Notes under the pieces: model-generated
Seen by the model: only the letters and a program-made list of their open reading frames with translations
Database searches by the model: none
What the model was told of the DNA's origin: nothing
Program-made: the position numbers and the translations under genes
Source: Carposina sasakii
Lineage: Eukaryota > Arthropoda > Insecta > Lepidoptera > Carposinidae
Length of the DNA stretch: 64,000 nucleotides
Assembly: GCA_014607495.2 (NCBI GenBank)
Contig: CP053170.1
Span: 3,100,001-3,164,000, forward strand
Direction of reading: 5' to 3'
Shown: in pieces, positions 9,723 to 20,690 of the stretch
Position numbering within the stretch: the stretch's first letter is position 1
How the letters are laid out: each line of letters opens with the position of its first letter

Positions 9723-10500
9723 AAGTAAGGCAGGCAACGGAAAATATGCCAAATTTTTGTTTAGGGCCGATTTTTCCAATGATCATATAAGCTATCTAAA
9801 GAATTAAGATGATGCTGTCTCTATTTATATAAAGCACCAATTTTAACTTACTAATTTAGGTAAGTGTAGTGTAACGGAAGATTACTCAATGGCACAGCAG
9901 TATATTCAGGATGCAGAGTCAAACAGCGCAGTTGCTATGTAGAACTATTTATTTATCACTTATACAGTAAAAGTTGCTTCAGGCGATATAACTTTCTGGA
10001 AAAGAAGCAGCAAGAAACCCGACTCGCCATAAATAGATTATATCGTTGCAATGTTTTTATCGTAGAACAGAGATCGAGCAGTTACATCTTACAACTTCAC
10101 GTGTCTACAACGGAGTGTCCAACATAATAGTTCTACCTTCATCTTTATATTAACAATCTAGTCAATCCAACAACTTTTATAAATGCAAACCCGAACATAT
10201 CAAAGTTAATATGATAATAATTAGTTAATGTCCTAATATCTATGCCTATTATTCATGTGCGGGTTGTAGTTTGTAACAATAGACAAAAGTGGTAGTTCGT
10301 CTGCGCATGTATGAGATTTTCCTTGTTTATGTTTTAGCTAATAAACATACCGGTATAGAACATAATGTTATATGAGACTCAAGAAATGTAATAAGCTTAT
10401 ATATCTTAGTTATTATTTGAGTATTTTTCTTTTGTCCAATATTGTTACTACATTTAGAATGGTAGCCAGCGTAATCTATAAAAATAATTATTGGTATATA
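9723..10500. other. No supported feature
   Basis: AT-rich stretch; no exon-like frame with splice sites and no clear repeat boundary. Confidence 0.4.
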
Positions 10501-10862
10501 TACAAGGCTTTTTTCGTTGCCACCCTTAACGAAGGGTACGTACTCTATACATCAAATAAAATATGTTTATGTCAAAAAAATGCTGGGAAACAATGTATAT
10601 TTTTTAAAATTACTTGATCGAGCGAAATTTATAGTGTCCAGTATTTATGCTAGTTTTTTCATAGACAGATATTAATTATTTGTCAAGAAAAAATTTTACT
10701 ACACGCGTCAATGTGCATTTATGCAGGAAAACACAGTCTGTTTACTCAACTTCGGACCCTAATATTTTGGAAACCAGACACTTCCCTGGTGTGCTTCCAT
10801 GGAGAAAAATGATCGTGGCAATGAGGAGATTCCAGTTTTCAGGAACGTTGACGACCAAATAT
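10501..10862 (-). mobile_element. Family A MITE, copy A3, truncated at a foldback junction
   Basis: Starts TACAAGGCTTTTTTCGTTGC and runs to GTTGACGACCAAATATCATT. The expected ATCCTGTA end is missing, and the long inverted repeat starts exactly there. Confidence 0.75.
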
Positions 10863-11040
10863 CATTCACTATGGGTGCGCCCACCACCGGGCCCTACACC
10901 CTCCACTGACCCTCGGATCTGATAACTCATAATTGCGACAACAGGCACTTGCACTAACTACAATCGCCATGAGAAACCAGACCCGAGCACCTAGCATGCA
11001 AGACGATACATTGCACCATTCCGAAATCAAAAACTAGATA

Positions 11041-11089
11041 AATAATCTACATATGTTTCGCCAACAACCGTGGCATCCTCAGGATTATA
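11041..11089 (-). ncRNA. Hammerhead-ribozyme-like motif (left arm, opposite strand)
   Basis: Inverted copy of the motif at 11157-11205. Core, stem II and stem III are identical; stem I is one base pair shorter because one end reads TATAATC. Confidence 0.45.
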
Positions 11090-11156
11090 GAAATTAATAA
11101 ATTAGTAAACCACTAATTATTATAAACCTCTAAAACCCAACACATTACAATGAAGT

Positions 11157-11205
11157 AATAATCCTGAGGATGCCACGGTTGTTGGCGAAACATATGTAGA
11201 TTATT
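11157..11205 (+). ncRNA. Hammerhead-ribozyme-like motif (right arm)
   Basis: Stem I strands AATAATC (11157-11163) and GATTATT (11199-11205) are fully complementary. Core CTGAGGA is at 11164-11170. Stem II is GCCA/TGGC with a 7-nt loop, then GAAA at 11187-11190. Stem III is minimal (A-U, C-G, loop ATAT), then UA before the cleavage position. One extra U (11171) between the core and stem II departs from the canonical motif, so activity is uncertain. Confidence 0.5.
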
Positions 11206-11502
11206 TATCTAGTTTTTGATTTCGGAATGGTGCAATGTATCGTCTTGCATGCTAGGTGCTCGGGTCTGGTTTCTCATGGCGATTGTAGTTAGTGCAAGTG
11301 CCTGTTGTCGCAATTATGAGTTATCAGATCCGAGGGTCAGTGGAGGGTGTAGGGCCCGGTGGTGGGCGCACCCATAGTGAATGTTTGAACTTCCGAATTG
11401 TAACGCCTAATACAATTTCATTTATAAGACCAAATATCACCCTGTCTAGTATACGGTATAATTATAGCATAAATAATATACCTACACTCATCTATATTTC
11501 CC

Positions 11503-11690
11503 AAATGGGGCAGGAATAGGGTAGAACTGCAAGATTACAAAGGTGAACCCACAGACACGTTTAATGTAAAAGATCTGTGAACAGTCGTAGCTCATTGCCT
11601 GAGAAAATGCCCTTTGTAACTCGATCCTTAGTCAACTCTCACGATATGCACGGAAGGAGATGCAGATTACGTACTCTAGTGAACCCCCGA
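11503..11690 (+). repeat. Interspersed repeat F, long copy
   Basis: Contains GGTAGAACTGCAAGATTACAAAGG-type head, CTCATTGCCTGAGAAAATGCC, CGATATGCACGGAAGGAGAT and the CTAGTGAACCCC end. Confidence 0.5.
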
Positions 11691-11996
11691 ATCGGTACAT
11701 ACATAAATAATACGAAAAGTGTCCAAGACGTAGTTTTTCTGCCACATACAACATAAATCGTTTATGGCCATAAACAAACGTACAAAAGGATCATGGCGTC
11801 TCTATGGCCAATAAACCAGGCCATAAAGGCTGTGCCCTGCCATTACGGCCTCTCGGATTTAGATAAAAACACTACCAACGATGGCTAGAAAGATAATGTC
11901 GTGCTTATTTTTATTATCTTGTAGTTTTATTTATACTAGCGCTGCGTATTTGCTTTCCTTGCCAATGTTTTTCAGAACGGTTAGTGCTGATGCGAG
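11691..11996. other. No supported feature
   Basis: A short interval near 11755-11860 is rich in GGCCATAAA-type words, some inverted. Nothing else is recognised. Confidence 0.35.
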
Positions 11997-12105
11997 TCTT
12001 CTCTAGTATACATCAGCTGCATCTCCTTCCGTACATGTCGTAAAGTCGACTAAGGAATTCAGGGGCGTTCTCTCAGACGATGAGCTAGCAACTTGTCACT
12101 AATAC
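11997..12105 (-). repeat. Interspersed repeat F
   Basis: Reverse orientation: CATCAGCTGCATCTCCTTCC, CGTAAAGTCGACTAAGGAAT, GATGAGCTAGCAACTTGTCA. Confidence 0.55.
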
Positions 12106-12164
12106 TTAGCCCAAGCACACACTGGCGGTCAAGCAACAGCGGCCAGGTTCAGCAAAATGTATCG

Positions 12165-12297
12165 TCTTCGTCTTCAGCTTATAGCAGTCCAGTGCTGGAC
12201 GTAGGCCTTCCCCAGGGCACGCCACAAGGCTGCTGCCACAGGGGTTTTTGCCCATAGTCACCACGCTGGGTATAGGCGGGTTGGTGACCGGAATTTT
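12165..12297 (-). repeat. RTE-type LINE 3' fragment
   Basis: Contains GCTGGACGTAGGCCTTCCCC and TTTTTGCCCATAGTCACCAC, shared with 18460-18750 and 27535-27690. Confidence 0.5.
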
Positions 12298-13514
12298 ATA
12301 AACCAATTTATCTTTTTATCCAAATTACTCGTAGCCTGGGCTTACATTTTCCCTCGCTATTCGCTATGTCAGTAAGTAACACAAACTCTTACGTAGGAAC
12401 ATATACTCGTAGTTTAAATAACAAGCCGTTAATTCCCTTCAAAGTAACAGTTAAACAGTTTATTGGCGCAGTAATGTTAAACAAAGTTATAATAGCGGTA
12501 AAGCTAGCAGTTATCACATTTCACCGGTAAATATTTGATGTTTTTACGTAATTTCATTGATAAAACAATAAATACACAATCAAATTTTCATATTTTTTTA
12601 TCTGTCATTGAAAACAAAATGTTGCCATAAGTGTGAAATTTTACCCTATTTTTAAACATGCAGATTGTAGGTAAAAGTAGTTGGATCTACTTTGTCTTTG
12701 ATTGATTGTGGAATTACCTGCAAGCTCTCTCACCGAATTATTTAAAACTATACATATTGTTACTATAATATTATGTTTAAACATTAGATCTTTAAAATGG
12801 GCATCGTTCTTTCCTTTATTGAATGAAATAAAACCACGGAGAATGGCCTCACAGCTTTGTTGACATAATGACAAATTATTCAGAGGGACAATTTTTAACA
12901 GAATATCGTATTTTTTTGTCACACTTTTGGACCAATGATGTGGAAAAGTCCGATCATCTCCTTTTAATATATTTAAATTTCACGATAATTTTACAAGAGT
13001 GTGCAAATCAGTATACTTCTCAGCATCAATAATAATTTTATCGACTATTTCCCCACATCTAGGGAAAAAACATTTTTAAGGCAACATTAATTTTATGACA
13101 TGCATACGTTAAGTCGATATTTTATGCCTATTTTTTCGCCTTGCGTTTGGTTGGAACACACTTTCTATAGGTAATAATTCTATTCCTGTAATGATAAACA
13201 TTAGTTATGTACACACATAACGTACGTATATACGTGAATAAATATATAAAATAATGGGGTCGTTGGGGAAATGTAGCACCAGGCTTTCTTTCATCTTCGC
13301 ATTCATCAATCCAAAATCACAATTCAACCCTTCCATGCATTCTTCCTCATTTCTGTACCTACACTAAACCTTCATAGGTACAACACAAAAATCATAATAA
13401 GAAGATTCGATTCGACATTCAAGAAATTTTTTCAATTACGCTGAAGCCTTCAAGAAAAATCGACGGCGAAAAACAATCATTCTTGCTTCGAGTGCCCATC
13501 TATAAACTGGAACT
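12298..13514. other. No supported gene; unique-looking AT-rich DNA
   Basis: No frame has hallmark residues or credible splice sites. No repeat boundary recognised. Confidence 0.4.
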
Positions 13515-13640
13515 AAATTACTATTTTTACCCGACTGCGCGACGCAAAGGAGTGGTATTGTGTTTAACAGCCTATGTATGTATGTATGTATGTTCCTTTG
13601 AAGCACTACACAGACCAAACGCTTCGGCCGATTTTTATGA
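13515..13640 (+). repeat. Repeat M (ACCCGACTGCG unit with TATG microsatellite)
   Basis: TTTTACCCGACTGCGCGACGC, then GGAGTGGTA, a TATG run and a TTCCTTTGAAGCAC-type end. Relatives are at 24090-24600, 30585-30660 and 62880-62975. Confidence 0.5.
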
Positions 13641-14376
13641 TTCATACGTCAATCGATTCCTCTAAGACCGGCGAGTATCACTAAAGACACGACGTTAGTG
13701 AAAATCGAATATGGCGACTACTGGACGCCATTTTGTGAAAATGAAAAAAATTCAAATCGACAATCTACATCGAGTGGGGTATCGTTGAATAGGTATTTAA
13801 AAATCACGTTTAGGTTTCTCTCAACATTTTTCTATTCGACCAACCGTTTAGGATCTATATCGATTGAAAGTTGCGTAACAACCATTCACACACATAAGTT
13901 TTTAGACAGCAGCAAGACGAAAACTTCTTGCTGCCGAGCATGTTGAGCATGTTTCTTGAAGCGTACCTATTAGTAGCTAGGTACTCATAACAAAAAAGTA
14001 TAAAATAAAAAAACATAATTTAAAAAATCCAAGAACCCGACTGCTTAAAAAAGAACCAAATAATGTACATAATAAAAAAACTGAAAAGAAAAAAACAAGT
14101 ACTTAGATGTCCGGTGGTCTAGAATTCTATATTATTATTATGGAATTAATACTATTGAAGAACATAAAATATTTTCTAATGATCGTAACATAACAACTGA
14201 ACAGTCGGGATCCATTATCTGACAGCAAAGCTAATTATTTCAATGGAATTGGTATTGAAGATGAAAGAGAGCCTGATGCTACAAATTAACTGAAAATTGT
14301 TTGTAATTTGAACTACATATTTGTACTTTTAAATAGTTTAAAGCTGAAACACTTTGAATTATACTTTTTTATAAAA
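13641..14376. other. No supported feature
   Basis: AT-rich sequence; small frames only, none with recognisable domains. Confidence 0.4.
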
Positions 14377-14475
14377 ATTATTAATAAAAAAATGAAAAAA
14401 TTCTTCACCCGAGTGGGACTCGAACCTTTGCATTCCATGCAGAGCTCTCACCAACTGAGCTACCGGGTCAATTAC
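14377..14475 (-). repeat. Short tRNA-derived SINE, family G
   Basis: Reverse complement has ACCCGGTAGCTCAGTTGGTG (A box), an intervening arm, a degraded B box AAAGGTTCGAGTCCCACTC, then a TTTTT..AATAATTTTTAT tail. Other copies are at 19800-19910, 41353-41445 and 61903-62006. Confidence 0.65.
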
Positions 14476-14837
14476 TTATACTTTTTATTGAAAAGAATAA
14501 AACCGGATTGAGTAAAAATTGTAACGACTAGGACTAATATACTATCTAACATTAACATATAAAGAACAACGGACGTAATGCTGTCAATGCACAGATTGAA
14601 GCACCGAAATAGCGTCGCGTTACGCATGTGTGCGTATTTTCCAGTAGGCGCCGAGCTTACTATGGTTAGTATGTGTAAGTGGATAACGCGTCATGGCCGA
14701 GCTTACTATGAATGCCTATCTCTGTGTATTGACAACACTTTCCGTTATTCTTTATACGTTCATGCTAACTAATGATACCTCTCAACCTCAAATGCGACAA
14801 GTTTAAGTTGTATGTTAGCTGGAGAGTGCCAAAGAAA

Positions 14838-14893
14838 TATACAAGCATACATACACTCGTTATGTTTTACGAGTGTATGTATGCTTGTATATG
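14838..14893. repeat. Hairpin of about 24-bp arms
   Basis: ATATACAAGCATACATACAC is mirrored inverted by GTGTATGTATGCTTGTATAT with an 8-nt spacer-like loop. It lies inside a fragment related to repeat M. Confidence 0.6.
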
Positions 14894-15039
14894 CTTGTAT
14901 GCTTGTACTCTTCTTGTGGCACAGTCTGGTAAAACCACCGAGTGCTAGACTTAGAAAATGTTACATTGTTGTTAGTTATCGAGACAATTCTTAAACAAAG
15001 GATTCCTTGGACCCCGCCGCCTATGACAGTAGCCTATGT

Positions 15040-15265
15040 TTCTTTTTTTTACAATTAGCTAGGCAAACATTTGACCGCCATCGTGCCTGATGTTAAGCAA
15101 GATGCTGCCTAGGGTGGTACATGTTTGCCTAGAAAGTGCCTATTCACTCTAGCTTTGAAGAGACCAATGTTGTTGTGCTCGGGAAATACATCGGCAGGAA
15201 GTGCATTCCACTCCTTAGCCGTTCGCATTATAAACGAGTTAGCATAACGTTTGTCAACCAAATAC
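15040..15265 (-). pseudogene. C-terminal fragment of a non-LTR retrotransposon ORF2
   Basis: The minus frame ending at the TAG 15111-15109 reads KRYANSFIMRTAKEWNALP, then a FKARVNRHFLGKH ending. This is the C-terminal signature of jockey/I-like reverse-transcriptase ORFs. A short 3' UTR follows to about 15040. It belongs to the same broad type as 3-98. Confidence 0.7.
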
Positions 15266-16135
15266 TCCAAAATAGACATAGTTTACTTCACTACGATGTA
15301 TTATAAATATTCAACATTTACCTATGCTTATTGCTGTAGATAGTCGCTTCAAATGTTGTTTAGTAGCACGTGTCACCGGTGATTTATGGCGGTTTCGAAT
15401 CCTGCTGGCGCGCAGCCAACGTTTGACGTTACTGCTATAATGCCTCTGTTGCTCTGAGAGCCGGGTTGTATCTAGTATCTATGCTTGGTGTGGTTGAATT
15501 GGTTATTGATATGTGATTCTCCATTGAATACAATGATTGAAGGTATCAAAAAAAGAATTAATGACAGTAAATTTAGTATTCTTATAAGAGATAACAATAA
15601 CTAAGGGCTAAGACAAAGTAATATTATTTCTCGATCGAATCGATAACGTTTCGTCATAGAAACGTTTTCTCCAATAGGAATCCTACATTATGATGAAGTC
15701 TAATAGCTATTGATAGAAATGTTACGACAACGAATCGATCACCTTAACAACAAGAAATTCTCACGGGAATTCGTTAGTTAAAGTTAGGCCTCTTTTGTCA
15801 GAATTCACGTTTTTAGATTAAGTAATTTGGTTTCAAAGAGGAAAAATATATATAATACAGAATCATATATTCGATCTAGTGATTTAGCTATTTTTTGTTA
15901 TTTTTTTTTTATATTTTACAATTTCAGGAAGACCAACAGCTATTTATAATTATAGTTAAAATTGTAGATACCTACATAGAGCCAATAACAGGTCCACACT
16001 TATAGAAGCATTATGAGAGCTAATCAGGTACTAATGCACACACAATTTTCATCAGAATTCCACAAAACCTAACAAGCTTATCAATAACAAACATAAAAAA
16101 AACAATTTAGGTATTAGATAAAATCTAGGTACCTA
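15266..16135. other. No supported feature
   Basis: AT-rich interval with a few CGAATCGAT-like words near 15630-15740. No gene or repeat ends recognised. Confidence 0.4.
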
Positions 16136-16576
16136 CTAACTTATTGACGGAAAAAATTTCACTAAGCACACACCTCGCCATGTTAAAACTGGTATTGAAG
16201 AGATCAAGCCTTTACAAAGTTCATTGAAGTTATTACCCGCTCGCAAAAGGAATGTATTCTGACGATATTTCGTCGATGCAAGAGGAACAGAAAGTGTATT
16301 GTTGTGTCGAAGAGCTTTCCAAGGTACTCTAAGATTAATATGTGACAATAGCTCAGGACAGTCTATAGCGCTGGATAAAAGTAAGCGTTTCAAGTAAATT
16401 ATTCTTCGGAAAAAGGCGGCCTTAATATTTCTATACATAACATTACTTTTGCCGTATATTTTCATCAGAATGTACCGCGTACAGGTACGACCGTCTGTTA
16501 GGAACATTATATTCAATAAAAGGCATAACTCCAGGCCGCAGAAGCAGCATTTATCACCTAACGCCCGTGGCTGCAT
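16136..16576 (-). pseudogene. C-terminal relic of a non-LTR retrotransposon ORF2 (CR1/jockey-like)
   Basis: A 146-codon open frame, the longest relic of its kind here. It carries DCPELLSHINLRVPWKALR, then SVPLASTKYRQNTFLLR and a FNELCKGL segment. These match in order the region after the reverse-transcriptase domain of jockey/CR1-like LINEs. The reverse-transcriptase catalytic motifs are absent and the 5' side is cut at about 16580. It is not a host gene. Confidence 0.65.
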
Positions 16577-16844
16577 GCCAGCGACAAGCCAGCGATGCGT
16601 GGTGTGTGAATGAATTAAAACTAAAAAAAGCGGGTGGGGCTGTGTCGGGGCACACGGCCGTTGGTTTTAACGTGAAACGTCTATGTTAGCGAATCGCTTT
16701 TAAAGTAAAAGATTGAAATGAAAACAAGATGGACGCTGTTTTAAGTATTTTAATAAAAAAAGAACAGGTACGTAATAGAAACATAAAATACATAGCAAAT
16801 GTTTATATATTTATTGTCACTTTCTGGTTATTTTAAATAGCAGC

Positions 16845-17042
16845 CGCCCACGACTTCGTCCGCGTGAGGGGGCGTTGTACCCGTGCGAAGCCGGGCAGGT
16901 TGTTGTATAGACTGTAGCCTTCCTTGGTAAATGGGCTATCTAACACTGAAAGAATTTTTCAAATCAGACCAGTAGTTCCTGAGATTAGCGCGTTCAAACA
17001 AACAAACAAACAAACTCTTCAGCTTTATAATATTAGTATAGA
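16845..17042 (-). repeat. Helitron-like short repeat
   Basis: Begins CGCCCACGACTTCGTCCGCG and ends ACTCTTCAGCTTTATAATATTAGTATAGAT after a CAAA run. Similar pieces are at 30324-30832, 36968-37232 and 45724-45890. Confidence 0.5.
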
Positions 17043-17565
17043 TATAAATACTGTCCAAATTACACTTATTTTTGTATAAATCAATCGGTTCAAATAAACT
17101 TGACAAACACACGAAAGAATCACCACGCTATAAAGTCGGAGTCACGAGTTACACTGAATAGAAACAAGCGCGAGCGCCGGTTTCGCACAGTTATCGCAGT
17201 ATCCCTCCCCCGCCCCCCCGCTTGACCCCGACACGAACTCAATGTCATAACAGCGAGCTGACTATATAAGTGAAATATTTACACCACATTTTTGTTTCTA
17301 AGACCAATAGTTTTTTAATTATTAAGGTACGATGATATAGACCTTTTCGTTACGGTCCAGTTTTTAAACCTGGTACCCGTATGTGTCGGCGCGATTTTAA
17401 AGACGTTTCACGTCAAAAATGTTCGAGAAATCCACTAAGTACTTACGTAATTTTCTTCATTACTAATGCTCGTATTATTGTATGTATGTCCTCGCTTACC
17501 ATATTTCGGGAACATACACGTTTCTATATGTGTAAGGGAAGCGTTATCTCAGGCGATATAAGCTA
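17043..17565. other. No supported feature
   Basis: Includes a C-rich run near 17200-17225; otherwise unremarkable. Confidence 0.4.
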
Positions 17566-17825
17566 TACGAGGTGTAACAAAAGGGGCATGTTAAGAGAAA
17601 ATGTAAACAGCGCACTTAAAGGAACCTACTCACAAGATTTCAGACTCGAAATCACATGTTTATTTTTCCAAATAGTATAGATAATTCCTAAACAACTCAA
17701 GAATGTTCATAGAATCGTGAAAAATAAACATGTGATTTCGAGTCTCAAATTTTGGAAATAGGTTCTCTATAGTGGGCTTTTTACATAGCTTTTCGCTTAA
17801 CATACCCTTTCTGTTACACCCTGTA
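17566..17825. mobile_element. Family B palindromic MITE
   Basis: Left end TACGAGGTGTAACAAAAGGG, right end CTGTTACACCCTGTA. The two arms are complementary through TTTCAGACTCGAAATCACATG and its inverted partner. Confidence 0.8.
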
Positions 17826-17827
17826 TA

Positions 17828-17945
17828 GTAACTTATCGCCTGAGAGAACGTCCAAATTGCTTAATCGACGCTTACGACATGCACAGAAGGGGATGCAGCA
17901 GCTGATGTATTCTAGTGAAGCCGCTCATTAGCACAGAACAAGTGG
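17828..17945 (+). repeat. Interspersed repeat F
   Basis: AACTTATCGCCTGAGAGAACG through CGCTCATTAGCACAGAACA. It abuts the B element. Confidence 0.5.
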
Positions 17946-18171
17946 TTACTAAAACTAAAATAATATACCGACCTACGTAGATATAGTAGTAACTCTATCA
18001 AATAACTCATCCGAGTTTCCTAATTACGTTTGGTAACCAAGAAATATGTCTGCGCAAGTTTTTTCTTTCTCCTTCAGAATATAAGTTTATGACTTATTAC
18101 GGAAAGTTACCAAAGTAATGTGGACCCTTCCTGCTAGTGGTGAAAATGAGTCGCGTATAAAATATAAGTTA

Positions 18172-18326
18172 AATATTCCGATCTGTCACCCTTTTTGTCC
18201 CCTAGGATGCAGGTCAGAAATAATCTGTTTGTTCTTTGACTAATTTGTATAAAAAGTGGGACAGATCAAACATTTTTCCATTCTGTCACCCTGGGGGGAC
18301 AAAATAGGATGACAGATCGGAATATT
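18172..18326. mobile_element. Small foldback, 155 bp
   Basis: AATATTCCGATCTGTCACCC at the left is matched inverted by GATGACAGATCGGAATATT at the right, and GTCCCC/GGGGAC blocks also pair. A second CTGTCACCC and a GGGACAGATC occur internally. Confidence 0.6.
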
Positions 18327-18459
18327 GCTCGAAAAGGAATGTTAACTTGAATACCTATCGCACTAAAATGAATGAAACAGCAGATTTTTTTTTCACATTT
18401 TCAGAATTGGTCCCATAGCAAAAGTTGTTTCTTTTTACCTACCTAATCTTGTGTCAAAA

Positions 18460-18750
18460 GTAGGTATGTGTAGTAATATGAAAATACCTTAAGCCGCGTG
18501 ATGCCCGCAGAGTAGAGTTTGTACCACCCCATGCCAGCCCGTGGGTATCGTACGAGGCGATTAAGGGTTTCCGGGAGGTGGGCAGCACTCCCGTGCTGAC
18601 AACATAGTCCGAAAATCACACTGCGGTCACCAACCCGCCTGCCCAGCGTGGTGACTATGGGCAAAACCCCCCTGTGGCAGTATCCTTGTGGCATGCCCTG
18701 GGGGAGGCCTACGTCCAGAAGCGGACTGCGATAGGCTGACGACGACGACG
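18460..18750 (+). repeat. RTE-type LINE 3' end with GAC-repeat tail
   Basis: Contains GTGGTGACTATGGGCAAAAC and GGGGGAGGCCTACGTCCAGA, ending in a GACGACGAC tail. It is the plus-strand counterpart of 12165 and 27535. No intact frame. Confidence 0.55.
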
Positions 18751-18764
18751 ACCTTAAACGCAGG

Positions 18765-19218
18765 CCACACCGCCAGCCGGCGGTCGAGCGAGCTAGGCGA
18801 GCGGACATCGTTTCACCTCTTTACATACTTCGGTTCACACCGCGAGCTACCCACTAACCTCATCGCTGATGTCAGCGATGCGAACGAAGCTAACGAAACA
18901 TCCAACGATTCCAGCGAAGCTACTCGTTCACCTCGTTAGGCGCACCCGCTTCGCTAGCTTCGCTCGCCCGCCAGCTCGCTCGCCCGGTTCGTTCGCCCGT
19001 CCTCCCCGTTTCGTGTACGGACTAGTCGGCGCTATCCTCTCGCTCTCCCATCCGCACCCCACGTATCACCCGCTTTGCCCGCTTCGTCCGCTCCGCCCGC
19101 TCGCTCGCCCGTTCGTAGTTTTCGGTGTGAACCCCATAGTTTAGCTCACCAATATTCCGCGTATTCCTTCTCTCCTAGCCCGCCCGCCTAGCTCGCTCCG
19201 CCCGCCCGCTGGCAGTGT
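18765..19218. mobile_element. GC-rich TIR element of CGCTCGCCCG-type repeats
   Basis: Left end CAGGCCACACCGCCAGCCGG and right end CCCGCTGGCAGTGTGGCTTG are inverted repeats that continue with CGAGCTAGGCG / CGCCTAGCTCG. The interior is dense in GCTCGC, TTCGCT and CCCGCC words, giving spurious open frames. No clear target duplication. Confidence 0.6.
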
Positions 19219-19795
19219 GGCTTGCTCTTTATAATAATAATATGTACAAGTGCGCAAAATTGTTACCCTATGAACTCTATTAAAACTAATGCAACTATAA
19301 TTGCAACATGTTATTATATGTATATGATATTATTACGTAGTCTGAAAAAAGCTTTTATGGTTTTCGATATTTTCTTTATTTTAGCGATTGCATTATTTTA
19401 TTTACATTGTTTTTCAATCCTGTCTTCGAACAGGAAATGAAATGAACCGAATATCCTTCACATGTTTTCGTATATTCCTTGTTTTTGTTTTTTACACTAG
19501 TTCGACTCGAGGGACACATTATTTGGAAGTTAGTTCGAAACTTCGACCAGGAAATATTAAAAGTTTCTGCGGATTATTCTTAATAAGTGGGACGTGATGT
19601 ATGATAGACTTTTACCTACCTACTAGTGGCCGCTCCGTGTGGACTGCAGAAAAAACAAAACGTCGAAATCATGCGGGATTAAAATATTATCCCGGGATAA
19701 ATTTGTAGCTGATGTTCTGATTTTAGTTTTAGTTTCTTAGAAAAGCGTAGGTAGGTAGGTTCTTCTAGAAACTTGCCAATTGTCATTTGAATACT
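19219..19795. other. No supported feature
   Basis: AT-rich; two overlapping small frames (19222-19440, 19388-19597) show no domain or splice logic. Confidence 0.4.
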
Positions 19796-19799
19796 ACTA

Positions 19800-19910
19800 A
19801 TTATAAAAATTATTAATAAAGAAATGGATTTTTTTTTCACCCGAGTGGGAATCGAACCCACGACCACTGCATACCATGCTAGTGGCTCTAACCACTGAGC
19901 TACTACTAAT
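19800..19910 (-). repeat. Short tRNA-derived SINE, family G
   Basis: Flanked by ATTATTAATAAAGAAATGGA, with CACCCGAGTGGGAATCGAAC (B box, inverted) and ACCACTGAGCTAC (A box, inverted). Confidence 0.7.
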
Positions 19911-19964
19911 TATGTAGGTAAAATATTTATTAACCATCAGTTACGAGTAGAATATCTTCAATGT

Positions 19965-20225
19965 GACGGCCGCTTGGTCTAGTAGGTAGTGACCCTGCCT
20001 GCGACGCCATAGGTCCTGGGTTCGAATCCCGGTAGGTGCAAACATTGATATGATGAATATTGATGTTTGTTTCCGAGTCATGGATGTTTCTATACTTATC
20101 TATGTATTTATATACTGTTGCTTAGTACCCACGACACAAGACCTTAGGGATCTTAATGTGGGACCAGGTTAATGTGTTGTGTAGTGTGTGAATATTTATT
20201 ATATTATTATATTATTATTAATGGA
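19965..20225 (+). repeat. SINE family H, best copy
   Basis: tRNA-like head with A box (TGGTCTAGTAGGTAGTGACC) and a perfect B box (GGGTTCGAATCCC). The body runs through GAGTCATGGATGTTTCTATA and GACCTTAGGGATCTTAATG to a TTATTA microsatellite tail. Other copies are at 9148, 25010, 35520 and 36715. Confidence 0.8.
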
Positions 20226-20557
20226 GGCAGTAGCTATCGATAACTAGACCACAATAAGGAAGTATAAAACCTGCTAGATACATTAAAAGCTTTGAAACTA
20301 ATATTAAAATAGAACGGAGAAAGTTTTATCAAGTACCTGTATAAAACCACCAACTTAGTGTTCACTTAACGGTGGCGCCAGTGTAGCAGTAAACGTTGTT
20401 ATATGAAGTATTTTACTAAGAATAAGCAGTTAGTTCTAATTATGTCCACTGGAAATAAAAGTTGGGATTGGTTTGAAGTTTGTCGACTGCCAACTTCACA
20501 GTAGCCCCTATGCATGGAAAGTTTTAGAAATAAACAAAAAGTTGCCTCTACTTATAT

Positions 20558-20690
20558 ACAAGGGTATGAAGAGATGTATGTTAAGCAAAATGCTGAAATA
20601 ACCTACTATAAAGAACCTATCTACAAAGTTGGTGATTTAAAATCATGTTTAAAACATAAACCAGTTTTTAAATTAGAACTCCAGCTATAA
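20558..20690 (+). mobile_element. Left half of a decayed family B element
   Basis: ACAAGGGTATGAAGAGATGTATGTTAAGC-like start, then CCTACTATAAAGAACCTATC. The right half is missing. Confidence 0.5.

Larger units (their letters stand above)
10863..11383. mobile_element. 521-bp foldback with 226-bp near-identical arms, Penelope-like candidate
   Basis: The left arm 10863-11088 is complementary to 11158-11383 without visible gaps; the loop is 11089-11157. Each arm contains, from inside outwards, a hammerhead-like motif, a CAATGTATCGTCTTGCATGC block, and a GC-rich block with GTGTAGGGCCCGGTGG. Hammerhead ribozymes are established in Penelope-like retroelements, which also form inverted terminal arrangements; assignment to that class is inferred. 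No reverse-transcriptase frame is present. Confidence 0.75.

Noticed and set aside
12641..12922. 93-codon minus-strand frame as an exon
   Set aside because: No motif, no flanking splice sites in phase, and nothing to join it to.
18443..19144. Several overlapping frames of 80-120 codons
   Set aside because: They arise from an RTE tail and from GC-rich repeats that suppress stop codons.
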